Positions 1 to 6,529 of a stretch of 7,207 nucleotides of DNA are shown piece after piece; within the stretch, counting starts at the first letter, position 1, and the number at the start of each line of letters is the position of its first letter. The DNA is from Gemmatimonadaceae bacterium (GTDB taxonomy: Bacteria; Gemmatimonadota; Gemmatimonadetes; Gemmatimonadales; Gemmatimonadaceae): NCBI GenBank assembly GCA_013361745.1, contig JABFXM010000090.1, positions 1 through 7,207 of the forward strand, read 5' to 3'. The notes beneath the pieces were generated by a model. The model was not told the origin of the DNA, ran no database searches, and was given only the letters and a program-made list of their open reading frames with translations. Both the position numbers and the translations under genes were made by a program.

Positions 1-971
1 CCCTCGACGCCGGCGATGCCGAGGATCTCGCCCGCGGCGACGGAGAGCGTCACGTCGTCGACGATGCCGACGCGGCGCGGGCTGTCCACGCGCACGTTGC
101 GCAGCTCGAGCAGCGGCGGTACGTCGGTCGTCGGCGCCGCGACCGCCGCCGGTTCTCGCGCCGCGTCCAGCGCCAGCGCGACGTCGCGGCCGACCATCGC
201 TCGCGCGATGTCGCGCGGTGTGGTGTCGCGCGTGCGCAGGCGAGCGACGGTCTCCCCCGCGCGCATCACCGTGATCGCGTCGGAGACCTCCATCACCTCG
301 TCGAGCTTGTGGGTGATGAGAACGATCGTCCCGCCGTCGGCGCGCAGCCGGCGCAGCACCTCCCAGAGCTGCTGTACCTCGGGTGGCGAGAGCACCGCCG
401 TGGGCTCGTCGAGGACGAGGATCCGCGCGCCGCGATAGAGCGCCTTCAGGATCTCCACGCGCTGCGCCTCTCCCACCGAGAGCTCGGCGACGCGGCGGTC
501 CGCGGGAACGGCGAGCCCGCTCTTCTCCGCGAGCTCGCGCACCGCGGTCTCCGCCGCGCGGCGGTCGAGCTGCATCCCCGACTTCGGCTCGCGGCCGAGC
601 ACCACGTTCTCGGCGACGGTGAGCGGTGGCACGAGCATGAAGTGCTGGTGCACCATCCCCACGCCGGCGTCGATCGCCTGCGCGGTGCTCCAGCCCGTGA
701 CGTCTCGAAGAGTCGCGGTACCCGACTCCCCGATGCTCCTACTCCCCGCTACCTCGACACTCCCCGCGTCAGGCGCGTACATCCCGCTGAGGATGCGCAT
801 CAGCGTGGATTTCCCGGCACCGTTCTCGCCGACGAGCGCGTGGATCTCGCCGTGCGCCACCTCGAGCGACGCGCCGCGGTTCGCGACGACGCTGCCGAAG
901 GTCTTCACGACGTCCCGCATCCGGATCGCGGGCGACGTGGATGCGGCAGCGTCAGGCGGTGGCGTCGTCAT
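1..971 (-). CDS. Nucleoside-type ABC importer, duplicated ATP-binding subunit (3' end outside window)
   Basis: ATPase subunit that would power uptake of the ligand bound by the BmpA-like protein encoded just upstream; it acts on the cytoplasmic face of the inner membrane. Translation from the ATG at 971 stays open for 323 codons to the left edge. The first ATPase domain is complete: Walker A GENGAGKST (residues 48-56), Q-loop in MVHQHFM (Q109), signature LSVGEAQ (164-170), Walker B ILVLDEP (184-190) and switch His in LITHKLDE (H221). A linker follows, and a second domain starts near residue 285 and is cut just at its Walker A (GIAGVE). The VHQHF Q-loop and tandem-ATPase design are typical of the YufO/RbsA-like sugar and nucleoside importer ATPases. 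The ATG overlaps the bmpA stop as ATGA, suggesting translational coupling. Oddity: about 12 extra residues (77-88) between Walker A and the Q-loop. A ribose-type sugar importer is less likely given the BmpA partner. Confidence 0.92.
   Translation of the reverse strand, partial: MTTPPPDAAASTSPAIRMRDVVKTFGSVVANRGASLEVAHGEIHALVGENGAGKSTLMRILSGMYAPDAGSVEVAGSRSIGESGTATLRDVTGWSTAQAIDAGVGMVHQHFMLVPPLTVAENVVLGREPKSGMQLDRRAAETAVRELAEKSGLAVPADRRVAELSVGEAQRVEILKALYRGARILVLDEPTAVLSPPEVQQLWEVLRRLRADGGTIVLITHKLDEVMEVSDAITVMRAGETVARLRTRDTTPRDIARAMVGRDVALALDAAREPAAVAAPTTDVPPLLELRNVRVDSPRRVGIVDDVTLSVAAGEILGIAGVE
703..766. repeat. Repeat-like GC-rich segment inside the ABC ATPase gene
   Basis: The octamer ACTCCCCG occurs three times on the plus strand (725-732, 741-748, 759-766), spaced 16 and 18 bases apart. 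Next to it is a hairpin with a 6-bp stem, GAGTCG at 710-715 pairing with CGACTC at 723-728. Imperfect inverted ends GTCTCGA (703-709) and TCGACAC (754-760) flank it. The part at 708-743 matches the 12 codons that look inserted relative to the ATPase family. It may be a copy of a dispersed repeat tolerated in frame; only one copy is in this window, so this is not proven. Confidence 0.45.
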
Positions 972-2005
972 CGCGTGCTCGGCACCTGGATCTTCCCGGC
1001 GATGATCTCCTCGCGCAGCTGCTCGACGCGAGCGCGCACGCTGTCGGGGATCAGCTTCCGGTTGTTCGGGTCATACACGTAGCCGACGCCCTGCTCCTTC
1101 AGGCCGAACTGGTAGATGCCGCCCTTGAACGTTCCATCCTTCACGCGCTTGATCGCGTCGAAGACGGCGGCGTCGACGCCCTTCACCATCGACGTGAGGA
1201 TGAAGCCCGGCGCCTCCTGGTACTGATCCGCGTCGACGCCGATCGCGAGCTTCCCCGTCTGCCGCGCCGCCTCGAAGACACCGAGCCCCGTCGAGCCGGA
1301 GGCGTGGAAGATCACGTTCGCCCCGCTCTGGTACTGGGCGAGCGCGAGCTCCTTCCCGCGTCCTGGGTTGCGGAACGCTTCCGGGGTGACGCCGGCGTAC
1401 TGCGCGATGACGGTGCAGTCGGGGCAGACCTGGTGCACGCCCGCCTTGTAGCCCGCCTCGAACTTGTGGATGAGCGGGATGTCCATCCCGCCGACGAAGC
1501 CGACGCGCTTCGAGTGTCCCACCAGCGCCGCGAGGGCGCCAACGAGGAACGAGCCCTCTTCCTCGCGGAACTTCAGCGCGGCGAGATTCGGCGGAGGCGG
1601 TATGACCTTGCCCGTCGAGTCGGTCGCGACCGCGTAATCGACGCCGGCGAAATGGACGTTCGGGTATTCCTTCGCGAGCGCGGTCAGGTCGTCGGTGAAG
1701 ATGAAGCCGACCCCGATGACGAGGTCCATGTGCTCCGCAGCGAGCAGCCGCAGCCCCGCCTCGCGGTCCGATCCCTCACCCGGCTCGATGAAGCGCACGC
1801 GCGCGCCGAGCTCCTTCTGTGCCCGCTCGCCGCCGAGGTAGGCGCCGTCGTTGAACGACTTGTCCCCCCGTCCGCCGACGTCGAACACGATCCCGACGTC
1901 CAGCCCCTCGCTCGACGGAGGCTGCGCCGCGCCGCTCGGGTGCACCGCGAGCAGCGCCAGCTGGGCCAGGAGGAGAATCGCGGCGAGGATGAGCGGTTTC
2001 CGCAC
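968..2005 (-). CDS. BmpA-family substrate-binding protein of a nucleoside-type ABC importer
   Basis: Periplasmic binding protein of 345 residues from the BmpA/Med/PnrA family, whose studied members bind purine nucleosides. Residues 1-27 are a signal peptide: RK, a leucine/alanine-rich core, then a small-residue region ending near SGAA. There is no Cys, so this looks like a signal peptidase I substrate rather than the lipoprotein common in Gram-positives and spirochaetes. Family features seen: DVGGRGDKSFND (42-53) near the N-terminus, GVGFIFTDDL (98-107), VGFVGGMDIPLI (168-179), and GVDADQYQ (256-263) near the ligand site. C194 and C197 form a CPDC pair that could be a periplasmic disulfide. 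The start is GTG at 2005; the frame upstream reaches a stop at 2078-2080 with no other ATG or GTG start seen, and no clear Shine-Dalgarno is visible. The stop overlaps the ATPase start. Ligand identity (nucleoside versus another small molecule) is inferred from family only. Confidence 0.92.
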   Translation of the reverse strand: MRKPLILAAILLLAQLALLAVHPSGAAQPPSSEGLDVGIVFDVGGRGDKSFNDGAYLGGERAQKELGARVRFIEPGEGSDREAGLRLLAAEHMDLVIGVGFIFTDDLTALAKEYPNVHFAGVDYAVATDSTGKVIPPPPNLAALKFREEEGSFLVGALAALVGHSKRVGFVGGMDIPLIHKFEAGYKAGVHQVCPDCTVIAQYAGVTPEAFRNPGRGKELALAQYQSGANVIFHASGSTGLGVFEAARQTGKLAIGVDADQYQEAPGFILTSMVKGVDAAVFDAIKRVKDGTFKGGIYQFGLKEQGVGYVYDPNNRKLIPDSVRARVEQLREEIIAGKIQVPSTR

Positions 2006-2295
2006 GCGCGAAAGCTCGCGGCGCGGCGGCGCGGGGGCAAGCGGCGGACCCGCGCCATCCGGGGTGGCATCACGGATTTACACGGATCGTAACTGATACG
2101 GCACCGTGGGCACGCTGCGAGATCATCGCAGCCCAATGCTCCAAGAACCACATCCGTGAAAATCCGTGTCGATCCGTGTGATTGTCGTTCCCCCGTTACG
2201 ACTCGCCCGACCATGGACCAATCCGCGGCAGCAGCCGGACGGCGAGCCCCTCCTCCACTTTCGCCGCCGAGCTCACCCGGGTTGATTTCAGCTCA
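2006..2295. other. Divergent intergenic region between bmpA and nadB
   Basis: This 290-base gap must hold the promoters of both the leftward importer operon and the rightward nad cluster. Its central part (2069-2182) is an inverted-repeat element described separately. I see no convincing -35/-10 pair for either direction, no recognisable NAD-regulator operator and no RNA gene. The 113 bases just before nadB are open in the nadB frame from a TTG at 2182, but those 38 codons do not resemble the start of an L-aspartate oxidase. Confidence 0.6.
2069..2182. repeat. Inverted-repeat element built from ATCCGTG units
   Basis: The left arm has two CACGGAT units (2071-2077, 2081-2087) and the right arm three ATCCGTG units (2152-2158, 2162-2168, 2172-2178), all at exact 10-base steps and in opposite orientation. 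The outer ends are inverted, ATCAC (2069-2073) against GTGAT (2178-2182). Between the arms lies a perfect 7-bp hairpin, GCTGCGA (2114-2120) with TCGCAGC (2126-2132) around a GATCA loop. The arms are more AT-rich than the surrounding genes. This layout suits a small non-coding dispersed repeat or a MITE-like relic; the 10-base phasing would also suit a multi-site operator. Confidence 0.6.
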
Positions 2296-3804
2296 ATGCC
2301 GGAACGCATTCGAACCAGGTTCCTCGTGGTCGGGAGTGGCGTCGCCGGCCTGCATACGGCGTGGCGCGCCTCGGAGCACGCCGACGTGCTCGTCACCACG
2401 AAGCGCACGCTCTTCGACAGCGCCACCGCCTACGCGCAGGGCGGAATAGCCGCGGCGCTCGGCGCCGGTGACTCGCCCGAGCTGCACCGCCGCGACACTC
2501 TCGCCGCCGGTGCCGCGCTCGCGGACTCCGAGGCCGTGACGGTGCTCGTCACCGAGGGCCCGGCGCGGGTGAAGGAGCTGCACACCGCGGGCGCCGACTT
2601 CGATCTCGCGCCGAGCGGCGACTTCAAGCTCGGACGCGAGGCCGCGCACTCGACCAATCGCATCGTCCACGCGCACGGCGACCAGACGGGCGCCGAAGTC
2701 GCGCGCACTCTCATCGCGAAGGTGCAGGAGAGCGAGCGCGTCTCCGTGCTCGAGCGCACGCGCGTGCTCGATCTCATCATCGACGACGGCCGCTGCGTCG
2801 GCGCGCGCGCCAGCGTCGCCGGCCGCGCGACCGAGATCATCGCCGACGCGACCGTCCTCGCGACCGGCGGGATCGGGCAGCTCTATCGCTACACGACGAA
2901 CCCCGTCGTCGCGACCGGGGACGGATTCGCGATCGCGCACCGCGCCGACGCGACGCTCTCCGACATGGAGTTCGTCCAGTTCCATCCCACCGCGCTCGAC
3001 ACGCCGGAGAACCCGCTCCAGCTCATCTCGGAGGCGGTGCGCGGCGAGGGGGCGACGCTCCTCAACGCCGCCGGCGAGCGCTTCATGACGAAGCGTCACA
3101 AGCTCGCTGAGCTCGCGCCGCGCGACGTCGTTGCCCGCGCGATCTTCGCCGAGCAGAAGCGAGGCACAGTGTTCCTCGACGCGCGGAAGATCGGCAAGGC
3201 GTGGCCGACGCGCTTTCCCGGTATCTTCGCCATCTGCGAGGCGCGCGGGATCGATCCGCGGAAGCAGCTCATCCCCGTGACACCCGCCGCGCACTACATG
3301 ATGGGCGGCGTCGTCACCGATCTCGCCGGCCGCTCGAGCGTGCCGCGGCTCTACGCCTGCGGCGAGGTCGCGCGCACCGGCGTTCACGGCGCGAACCGCC
3401 TCGCCTCGAACTCGCTGCTCGAGGGACTCGTCTTCGCCGAACGCGTCGCGCGCGACATGCAGGAGATGAAGCCGCTCCCGAATGAGCCCGCGCGCGGCAA
3501 CTGGCGCGTTCCCGTGCTCAGCGATCGCGGCGCGGCGCAGGTCGCCGCCGACCAGATCCGCGCCGTCATGTGGCAGTACGCGGGGATCTCGCGCACCGCG
3601 CGCGGGCTCCGCAGCTGCATCGCCCGCCTCGACCAGATCGAGGACCGCCTTCCCGAGGGCGCGACCGAAGAGCGGAACATGGTCCAGACGGCGCGCCTCA
3701 TCGCCGAGGCGGCCCTCCTTCGCAAGGAGTCCCGCGGCGGCCATTATAGAAGCGACTTCCCGCGAGCGAGGAGCGCATGGCGAGGCCGTCACATCGAGTG
3801 GTGA
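2296..3804 (+). CDS. nadB: L-aspartate oxidase
   Basis: FAD flavoprotein of 502 residues that oxidises L-aspartate to iminoaspartate, the first step of de novo NAD synthesis, passing the product to NadA. Features seen: Rossmann FAD motif VVGSGVAGL (11-19), SATAYAQGGIAAAL, STNRIVHAHGDQTG, ATGGIGQLYRYTTNP, FVQFHPTAL with H230, SEAVRGEGA with R249, PAAHYMMGG with H333, and GEVARTGVHGANRLASNSLLEG with R368. These His and Arg residues correspond by motif to active-site residues of the succinate dehydrogenase/NadB flavoprotein family; the absence of companion frd/sdh genes and the nadA/nadC neighbours favour NadB. The C-terminal helical domain (from about residue 415, RGLRSC...LDQIEDRLP) is complete. 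The ATG at 2296 was chosen because homology begins there; an earlier in-frame TTG at 2182 would add 38 unlike residues. No good Shine-Dalgarno precedes it. The 3' end overlaps the next gene by 28 bases. Confidence 0.97.
   Translation: MPERIRTRFLVVGSGVAGLHTAWRASEHADVLVTTKRTLFDSATAYAQGGIAAALGAGDSPELHRRDTLAAGAALADSEAVTVLVTEGPARVKELHTAGADFDLAPSGDFKLGREAAHSTNRIVHAHGDQTGAEVARTLIAKVQESERVSVLERTRVLDLIIDDGRCVGARASVAGRATEIIADATVLATGGIGQLYRYTTNPVVATGDGFAIAHRADATLSDMEFVQFHPTALDTPENPLQLISEAVRGEGATLLNAAGERFMTKRHKLAELAPRDVVARAIFAEQKRGTVFLDARKIGKAWPTRFPGIFAICEARGIDPRKQLIPVTPAAHYMMGGVVTDLAGRSSVPRLYACGEVARTGVHGANRLASNSLLEGLVFAERVARDMQEMKPLPNEPARGNWRVPVLSDRGAAQVAADQIRAVMWQYAGISRTARGLRSCIARLDQIEDRLPEGATEERNMVQTARLIAEAALLRKESRGGHYRSDFPRARSAWRGRHIEW
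3768..3773 (+). promoter_or_regulatory. Ribosome binding site of the lipoprotein gene
   Basis: GAGGAG lies 3 bases before the ATG at 3777, inside the end of nadB. The spacing is short, but nadC also has an AGGAG only 3 bases from its ATG, which supports 3777 as the start. Confidence 0.5.
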
Positions 3805-4529
3805 GCAGGCGACGGAGCGTTAGGCCTGACGGATTGGCGCTCCTGCTCGCGCTCGCCGCCATCGCCTGCGGCCATCGCGAGAAGGCGGTGAGCGACACCG
3901 CCACCGCCGGCAGCCGCGCACCATCGCCGTACGTCAGCGAGATCCCGGCCTGGCCCGCCGACACCTCGGACTTCGCCACCGATCGCACCGGACGCTTCCC
4001 CGCTGCGCTCCGTGCGAAGGTTCCCTCCTGCGGCGCCGCGACCCCTGTCGTCGCCCGCGACTCGATCGGCCCGCTCTATCCCGGCCAGCCCCTCCCGATC
4101 GTCCTCGGCGTCTGCCGCAATGCGCTCCGCCTCTGGCATTGGGACGACGGCTCCTATCTCCCCGCGATCGCCGTCAAGCTCGGCGACGCGCTCGTCGTCG
4201 CCGACATGGCGGGGATGACCGCCGACGACGTCGTCTCGCGCGTGATCGCGATCGAGGGCGCGCGCACCGCCGAGGGGATCGGGCCCGGGTCGTCGCTCGC
4301 CGAGCTGCAGCGCGCGTACGGTGCGCCGACGTGGCGGCGCAATCAATGCACCGTGGACGCCGCCTTCGAGTCGCGACCAGGACTCGTCGCGCGCATCGCG
4401 GTCGCGCCCTCCACCGGCGCCGCGAGCTGCGCCGACGTCCGCCGCTACGGCGACGGGAACGACTTCTCACGCTTCCCGCCCGGCTCGCGCGTCGAGTGGA
4501 TCGCCGCCGAGCTCGGTGCGGCGGGCTGA
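3777..4529 (+). CDS. Small lipoprotein of unknown function within the nad cluster
   Basis: Hypothetical protein of 250 residues; I do not recognise a named family. The N-terminus has an Arg-rich stretch, a hydrophobic core LALLLALAAIA (20-30) and Cys31, which fits a lipoprotein signal (A-I-A-C; position -3 is Ala rather than the usual Leu). Residues 35-75 are Ala/Ser/Thr/Pro-rich and probably a linker. The mature part holds four more cysteines (85, 113, 191, 218), enough for two disulfides, and a segment GIGPGSSLAELQRAYGAP (167-184) resembling the G-x-S-L-x-E-L-x-x-x-Y-G motif seen in many secreted hypothetical proteins. It starts inside nadB, so it is probably co-transcribed and perhaps translationally coupled. 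A GTG at 3801 overlaps the nadB stop as GTGA and would give a more usual 23-residue signal, so the start is uncertain. Nothing links it directly to NAD metabolism apart from position. Confidence 0.82.
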   Translation: MARPSHRVVSRRRSVRPDGLALLLALAAIACGHREKAVSDTATAGSRAPSPYVSEIPAWPADTSDFATDRTGRFPAALRAKVPSCGAATPVVARDSIGPLYPGQPLPIVLGVCRNALRLWHWDDGSYLPAIAVKLGDALVVADMAGMTADDVVSRVIAIEGARTAEGIGPGSSLAELQRAYGAPTWRRNQCTVDAAFESRPGLVARIAVAPSTGAASCADVRRYGDGNDFSRFPPGSRVEWIAAELGAAG

Positions 4530-4538
4530 CGTCCCGAG

Positions 4539-4544
4539 TATACT
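4539..4544 (+). promoter_or_regulatory. Possible -10 element before nadA
   Basis: TATACT sits 22 bases before the nadA ATG, at the centre of the perfect palindrome GAGTATACTC (4536-4545). A start of transcription about 7 bases downstream would give a leader of roughly 15 bases without a Shine-Dalgarno. No -35 match is visible at the right distance, so the call rests on the hexamer alone; the palindrome could instead be an operator. Confidence 0.3.
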
Positions 4545-4566
4545 CAGATCGACTCACACGACACTG

Positions 4567-5586
4567 ATGCCCTTCGAGCCACAGCCACAGTTCGCCGAGC
4601 TCCACGAGGAGATCCGCCGACTCGCCTACGAGCGCAACGCGGTGATCCTCGCCCACAACTACGAGCGCCCCGAGGTCCAGGACGTCGCCGACTATGTCGG
4701 CGACTCGCTCGGCCTCTCGCGCGAGGCGGCGAAGACCGACGCGGACGTGATCGTCTTCTGCGGCGTGCACTTCATGGCCGAGACCGCGGCCATCCTCTCG
4801 CCGCAGAAGACCGTTCTCCTCCCCGACATGGCCGCCGGCTGCTCGCTCGCCGCGACCATCAACGCCGAGCAGCTGTGCGAGTGGAAGGCCGAGCATCCCG
4901 GCGCGGTCGTCGTCTCCTACGTGAACACCACCGCCGAGGTGAAGGCGGAGAGCGACTACTGCTGCACCTCGGGGAACGCGGTCGAGGTAATCAACGCGAT
5001 CCCCGCGGAGAAGACGATCCTCTTCTGCCCCGACATGTTCCTCGGCGCCCACGTGCGCCGCGTCTCGGGGCGCGACAACATCATCGTCTGGATGGGGGAG
5101 TGCCACGTGCACGCGGGCATCGACCCCGAGCACATCAATCTCCAGCGCAAGCATCACCCCGAGGCCGAGTTCCTCATTCACCCCGAGTGCGGCTGCTCGA
5201 CGAGTGTGCTCGACGCCGTCTCCTCGGGCGCGGTGGACGCGGAGGGAGTGAAGGTCCTCTCGACCGAGGGGATGATCAAGCGTCCGGCCGAGTCGCCGGC
5301 GAGCGAGTTCATCGTCGCGACGGAGATCGGCATTCTCCATCGCCTGCGCCGCGAGAACCCGACGAAGCGCTTCTTCGCCGCGAACGATCGCGCGGCGTGC
5401 GCCTACATGAAGGTGACGACGCTGCCGAAGGTACTGCACGCGCTCGAGCGCCTCGAGCACCGCATCACGGTGCCCGAGCAGATCGCGAAGCAGGCGCGGC
5501 ACGCGATCGAGCGGATGATCGCGATCGGTGGAAAGAGCGGACCCGCGCTCTCGCCGATCCCCGAGATGATCGACCCCGGAGAGTGA
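4567..5586 (+). CDS. nadA: Quinolinate synthase
   Basis: [4Fe-4S] enzyme of 339 residues that condenses iminoaspartate from NadB with dihydroxyacetone phosphate to give quinolinate in the cytoplasm. Motifs seen: VILAHNYERPEVQDVADYVG (26-45) of the first repeat domain, IVFCGVHFMAETAAIL, PDMAAGCSLA with Cys92, ESDYCCTSGNAVE (129-140), FCPDMFLG, HPECGCST with Cys208 and Cys210, and STEGM. The likely cluster ligands are Cys92, Cys208 (in HPEC) and Cys278 (RAACAYM), matching the three conserved cysteines of the family. The long spacing of 116 residues between the first two resembles the Bacillus-type rather than the short archaeal enzymes. The ATG at 4567 is 37 bases after the lipoprotein stop. 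There is no Shine-Dalgarno in that gap, only a TATACT box, so nadA may have its own promoter as well as read-through from nadB. No key residue appears to be missing. Confidence 0.97.
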   Translation: MPFEPQPQFAELHEEIRRLAYERNAVILAHNYERPEVQDVADYVGDSLGLSREAAKTDADVIVFCGVHFMAETAAILSPQKTVLLPDMAAGCSLAATINAEQLCEWKAEHPGAVVVSYVNTTAEVKAESDYCCTSGNAVEVINAIPAEKTILFCPDMFLGAHVRRVSGRDNIIVWMGECHVHAGIDPEHINLQRKHHPEAEFLIHPECGCSTSVLDAVSSGAVDAEGVKVLSTEGMIKRPAESPASEFIVATEIGILHRLRRENPTKRFFAANDRAACAYMKVTTLPKVLHALERLEHRITVPEQIAKQARHAIERMIAIGGKSGPALSPIPEMIDPGE

Positions 5587-5590
5587 GGAG
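5586..5590 (+). promoter_or_regulatory. Ribosome binding site of nadC
   Basis: AGGAG shares its first base with the nadA stop codon and lies 3 bases before the nadC ATG. It decides the start at 5594 and ties nadC translation closely to nadA. Confidence 0.6.
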
Positions 5591-5593
5591 CTG

Positions 5594-6529
5594 ATGGCGA
5601 GCCCGCGCGAAGAGCAGGACAATCCCTATCGGCACGTCGTGACCCCGCGCTCGCTGCGCGCCCTCCGCCACGAGGAGGGGCTGCTCTTCCCGCTCTCGTA
5701 CGAGGAGACGACCGCGCTCGTCCGCGCCGCCCTCGACGAGGACGGCGCCTTCGACGACGTGACGACGATCGCCACCGTGCGCTCCGACCGCCGCGCGCAC
5801 GCGACCCTCGTCGCGCGTCAGCCCGGCGTCGTCTGCGGGGTGATGCTCGCGATCGAGGCGTCCCGTCAGCTCGACGAGAGCGTCAACGTTCGCGTCGACG
5901 CCGAGGACGGCTCGCGCGTCGGCGGTGCGACGCCGGTACTCTTCCTCACCGGGAAGGCGCGGGCGCTGCTCAGCGACGAGCGCGTCGCGCTCAACTTCAT
6001 GCAGCGCCTCTCGGGAATCGCGACGCTGACGCGCCAATACGTGGACGCGATCGCCGGCACGCGCGCGAAGATCCTCGATACGCGGAAGACCACGCCCGGG
6101 TGGCGCCGCCTCGAGAAGTACGCCGTGCGCGCCGGCGGCGGGACGAACCACCGCATGAACCTCTCGAGCTGCGTCCTGATCAAGGACAACCACCTCGCCG
6201 CGGTGGAAGGCGACGTCGCCGTCGCGATCCAGCGCTCCCGCGAGCACGCCGCGCCGGGCGTGAAGGTCGAGGTGGAGTGCGACCGCGTCGAGCAGGTGGA
6301 GCGCGCCCTCGCCGCCGGCGCCGACATCATCCTGATCGACAACATGTCGCTCGACGACATGCGCGCCTGCGTGAAGCTCGTCGGCGGCCGCGCGAAGATC
6401 GAAGCTTCGGGCGGCGTGACGCGCGACCGCGTCCGCGCCATCGCCGAGACGGGCGTGGACTGGATCTCCGTCGGCGCCCTCACGCACTCGGCGCCAGCGT
6501 TGGACCTGGCGCTGGACTTCGAACCGTAG
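5594..6529 (+). CDS. nadC: Nicotinate-nucleotide pyrophosphorylase (carboxylating), quinolinate phosphoribosyltransferase
   Basis: Cytoplasmic enzyme of 311 residues that joins quinolinate with PRPP and releases CO2 and pyrophosphate to make nicotinate mononucleotide, the last committed de novo step. Features seen: an N-terminal alpha/beta sandwich from about residue 35 (ALVRAALDEDG...DDVTT), LNFMQRLSGIATLT, then the barrel with TRKTTPGWRRLEKYAVRAGG (163-182), NHR (185-187) and LIKDNH (195-200). These hold the Arg, Lys and His residues that bind quinolinate and PRPP in studied members. VEVECD (225-230), ILIDNM (246-251), IEASGG (269-274) and SVGALTHS (292-299) complete the phosphate-binding barrel. 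It begins 8 bases after the nadA stop with a strong AGGAG, so the two form an operon. Oddity: about 30 polar residues precede the usual start of the family, with no later ATG in that stretch. The customary E-D-x-G-x-G-D-x-T-T motif reads EDGAFDDVTT here. Confidence 0.97.
   Translation: MASPREEQDNPYRHVVTPRSLRALRHEEGLLFPLSYEETTALVRAALDEDGAFDDVTTIATVRSDRRAHATLVARQPGVVCGVMLAIEASRQLDESVNVRVDAEDGSRVGGATPVLFLTGKARALLSDERVALNFMQRLSGIATLTRQYVDAIAGTRAKILDTRKTTPGWRRLEKYAVRAGGGTNHRMNLSSCVLIKDNHLAAVEGDVAVAIQRSREHAAPGVKVEVECDRVEQVERALAAGADIILIDNMSLDDMRACVKLVGGRAKIEASGGVTRDRVRAIAETGVDWISVGALTHSAPALDLALDFEP

Noticed and set aside
941..2092. A 383-codon plus-strand open frame opposite bmpA
   Set aside because: Antisense shadow of the BmpA gene, with Arg/Ala/Glu-rich translation and no motif.
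2069..2182. CRISPR-like array because of regularly spaced short repeats
   Set aside because: Units are only 7 bases, occur in both orientations, and have 3-base gaps rather than spacers.
2182..2295. TTG-initiated upstream extension of nadB by 38 codons
   Set aside because: The added residues do not resemble an NadB N-terminus, the TTG lies at the end of a repeat element, and the flavin-binding motif sits at the expected distance from the ATG at 2296.
2293..3792. A 499-codon open frame on the minus strand opposite nadB
   Set aside because: It is the complement of a clear nadB gene in GC-rich DNA. Its product is a low-complexity Arg/Ala/Asp/Glu-rich sequence with no recognisable domain, as expected from codon bias.
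4174..5622. A 482-codon minus-strand open frame opposite nadA and the lipoprotein gene
   Set aside because: It crosses two well-supported genes on the other strand, and its product is Arg/Gly/Val-rich without domains.
5465..6487. A 340-codon minus-strand open frame opposite nadC
   Set aside because: Shadow of nadC, whose catalytic motifs are unmistakable; the antisense product resembles no protein family.
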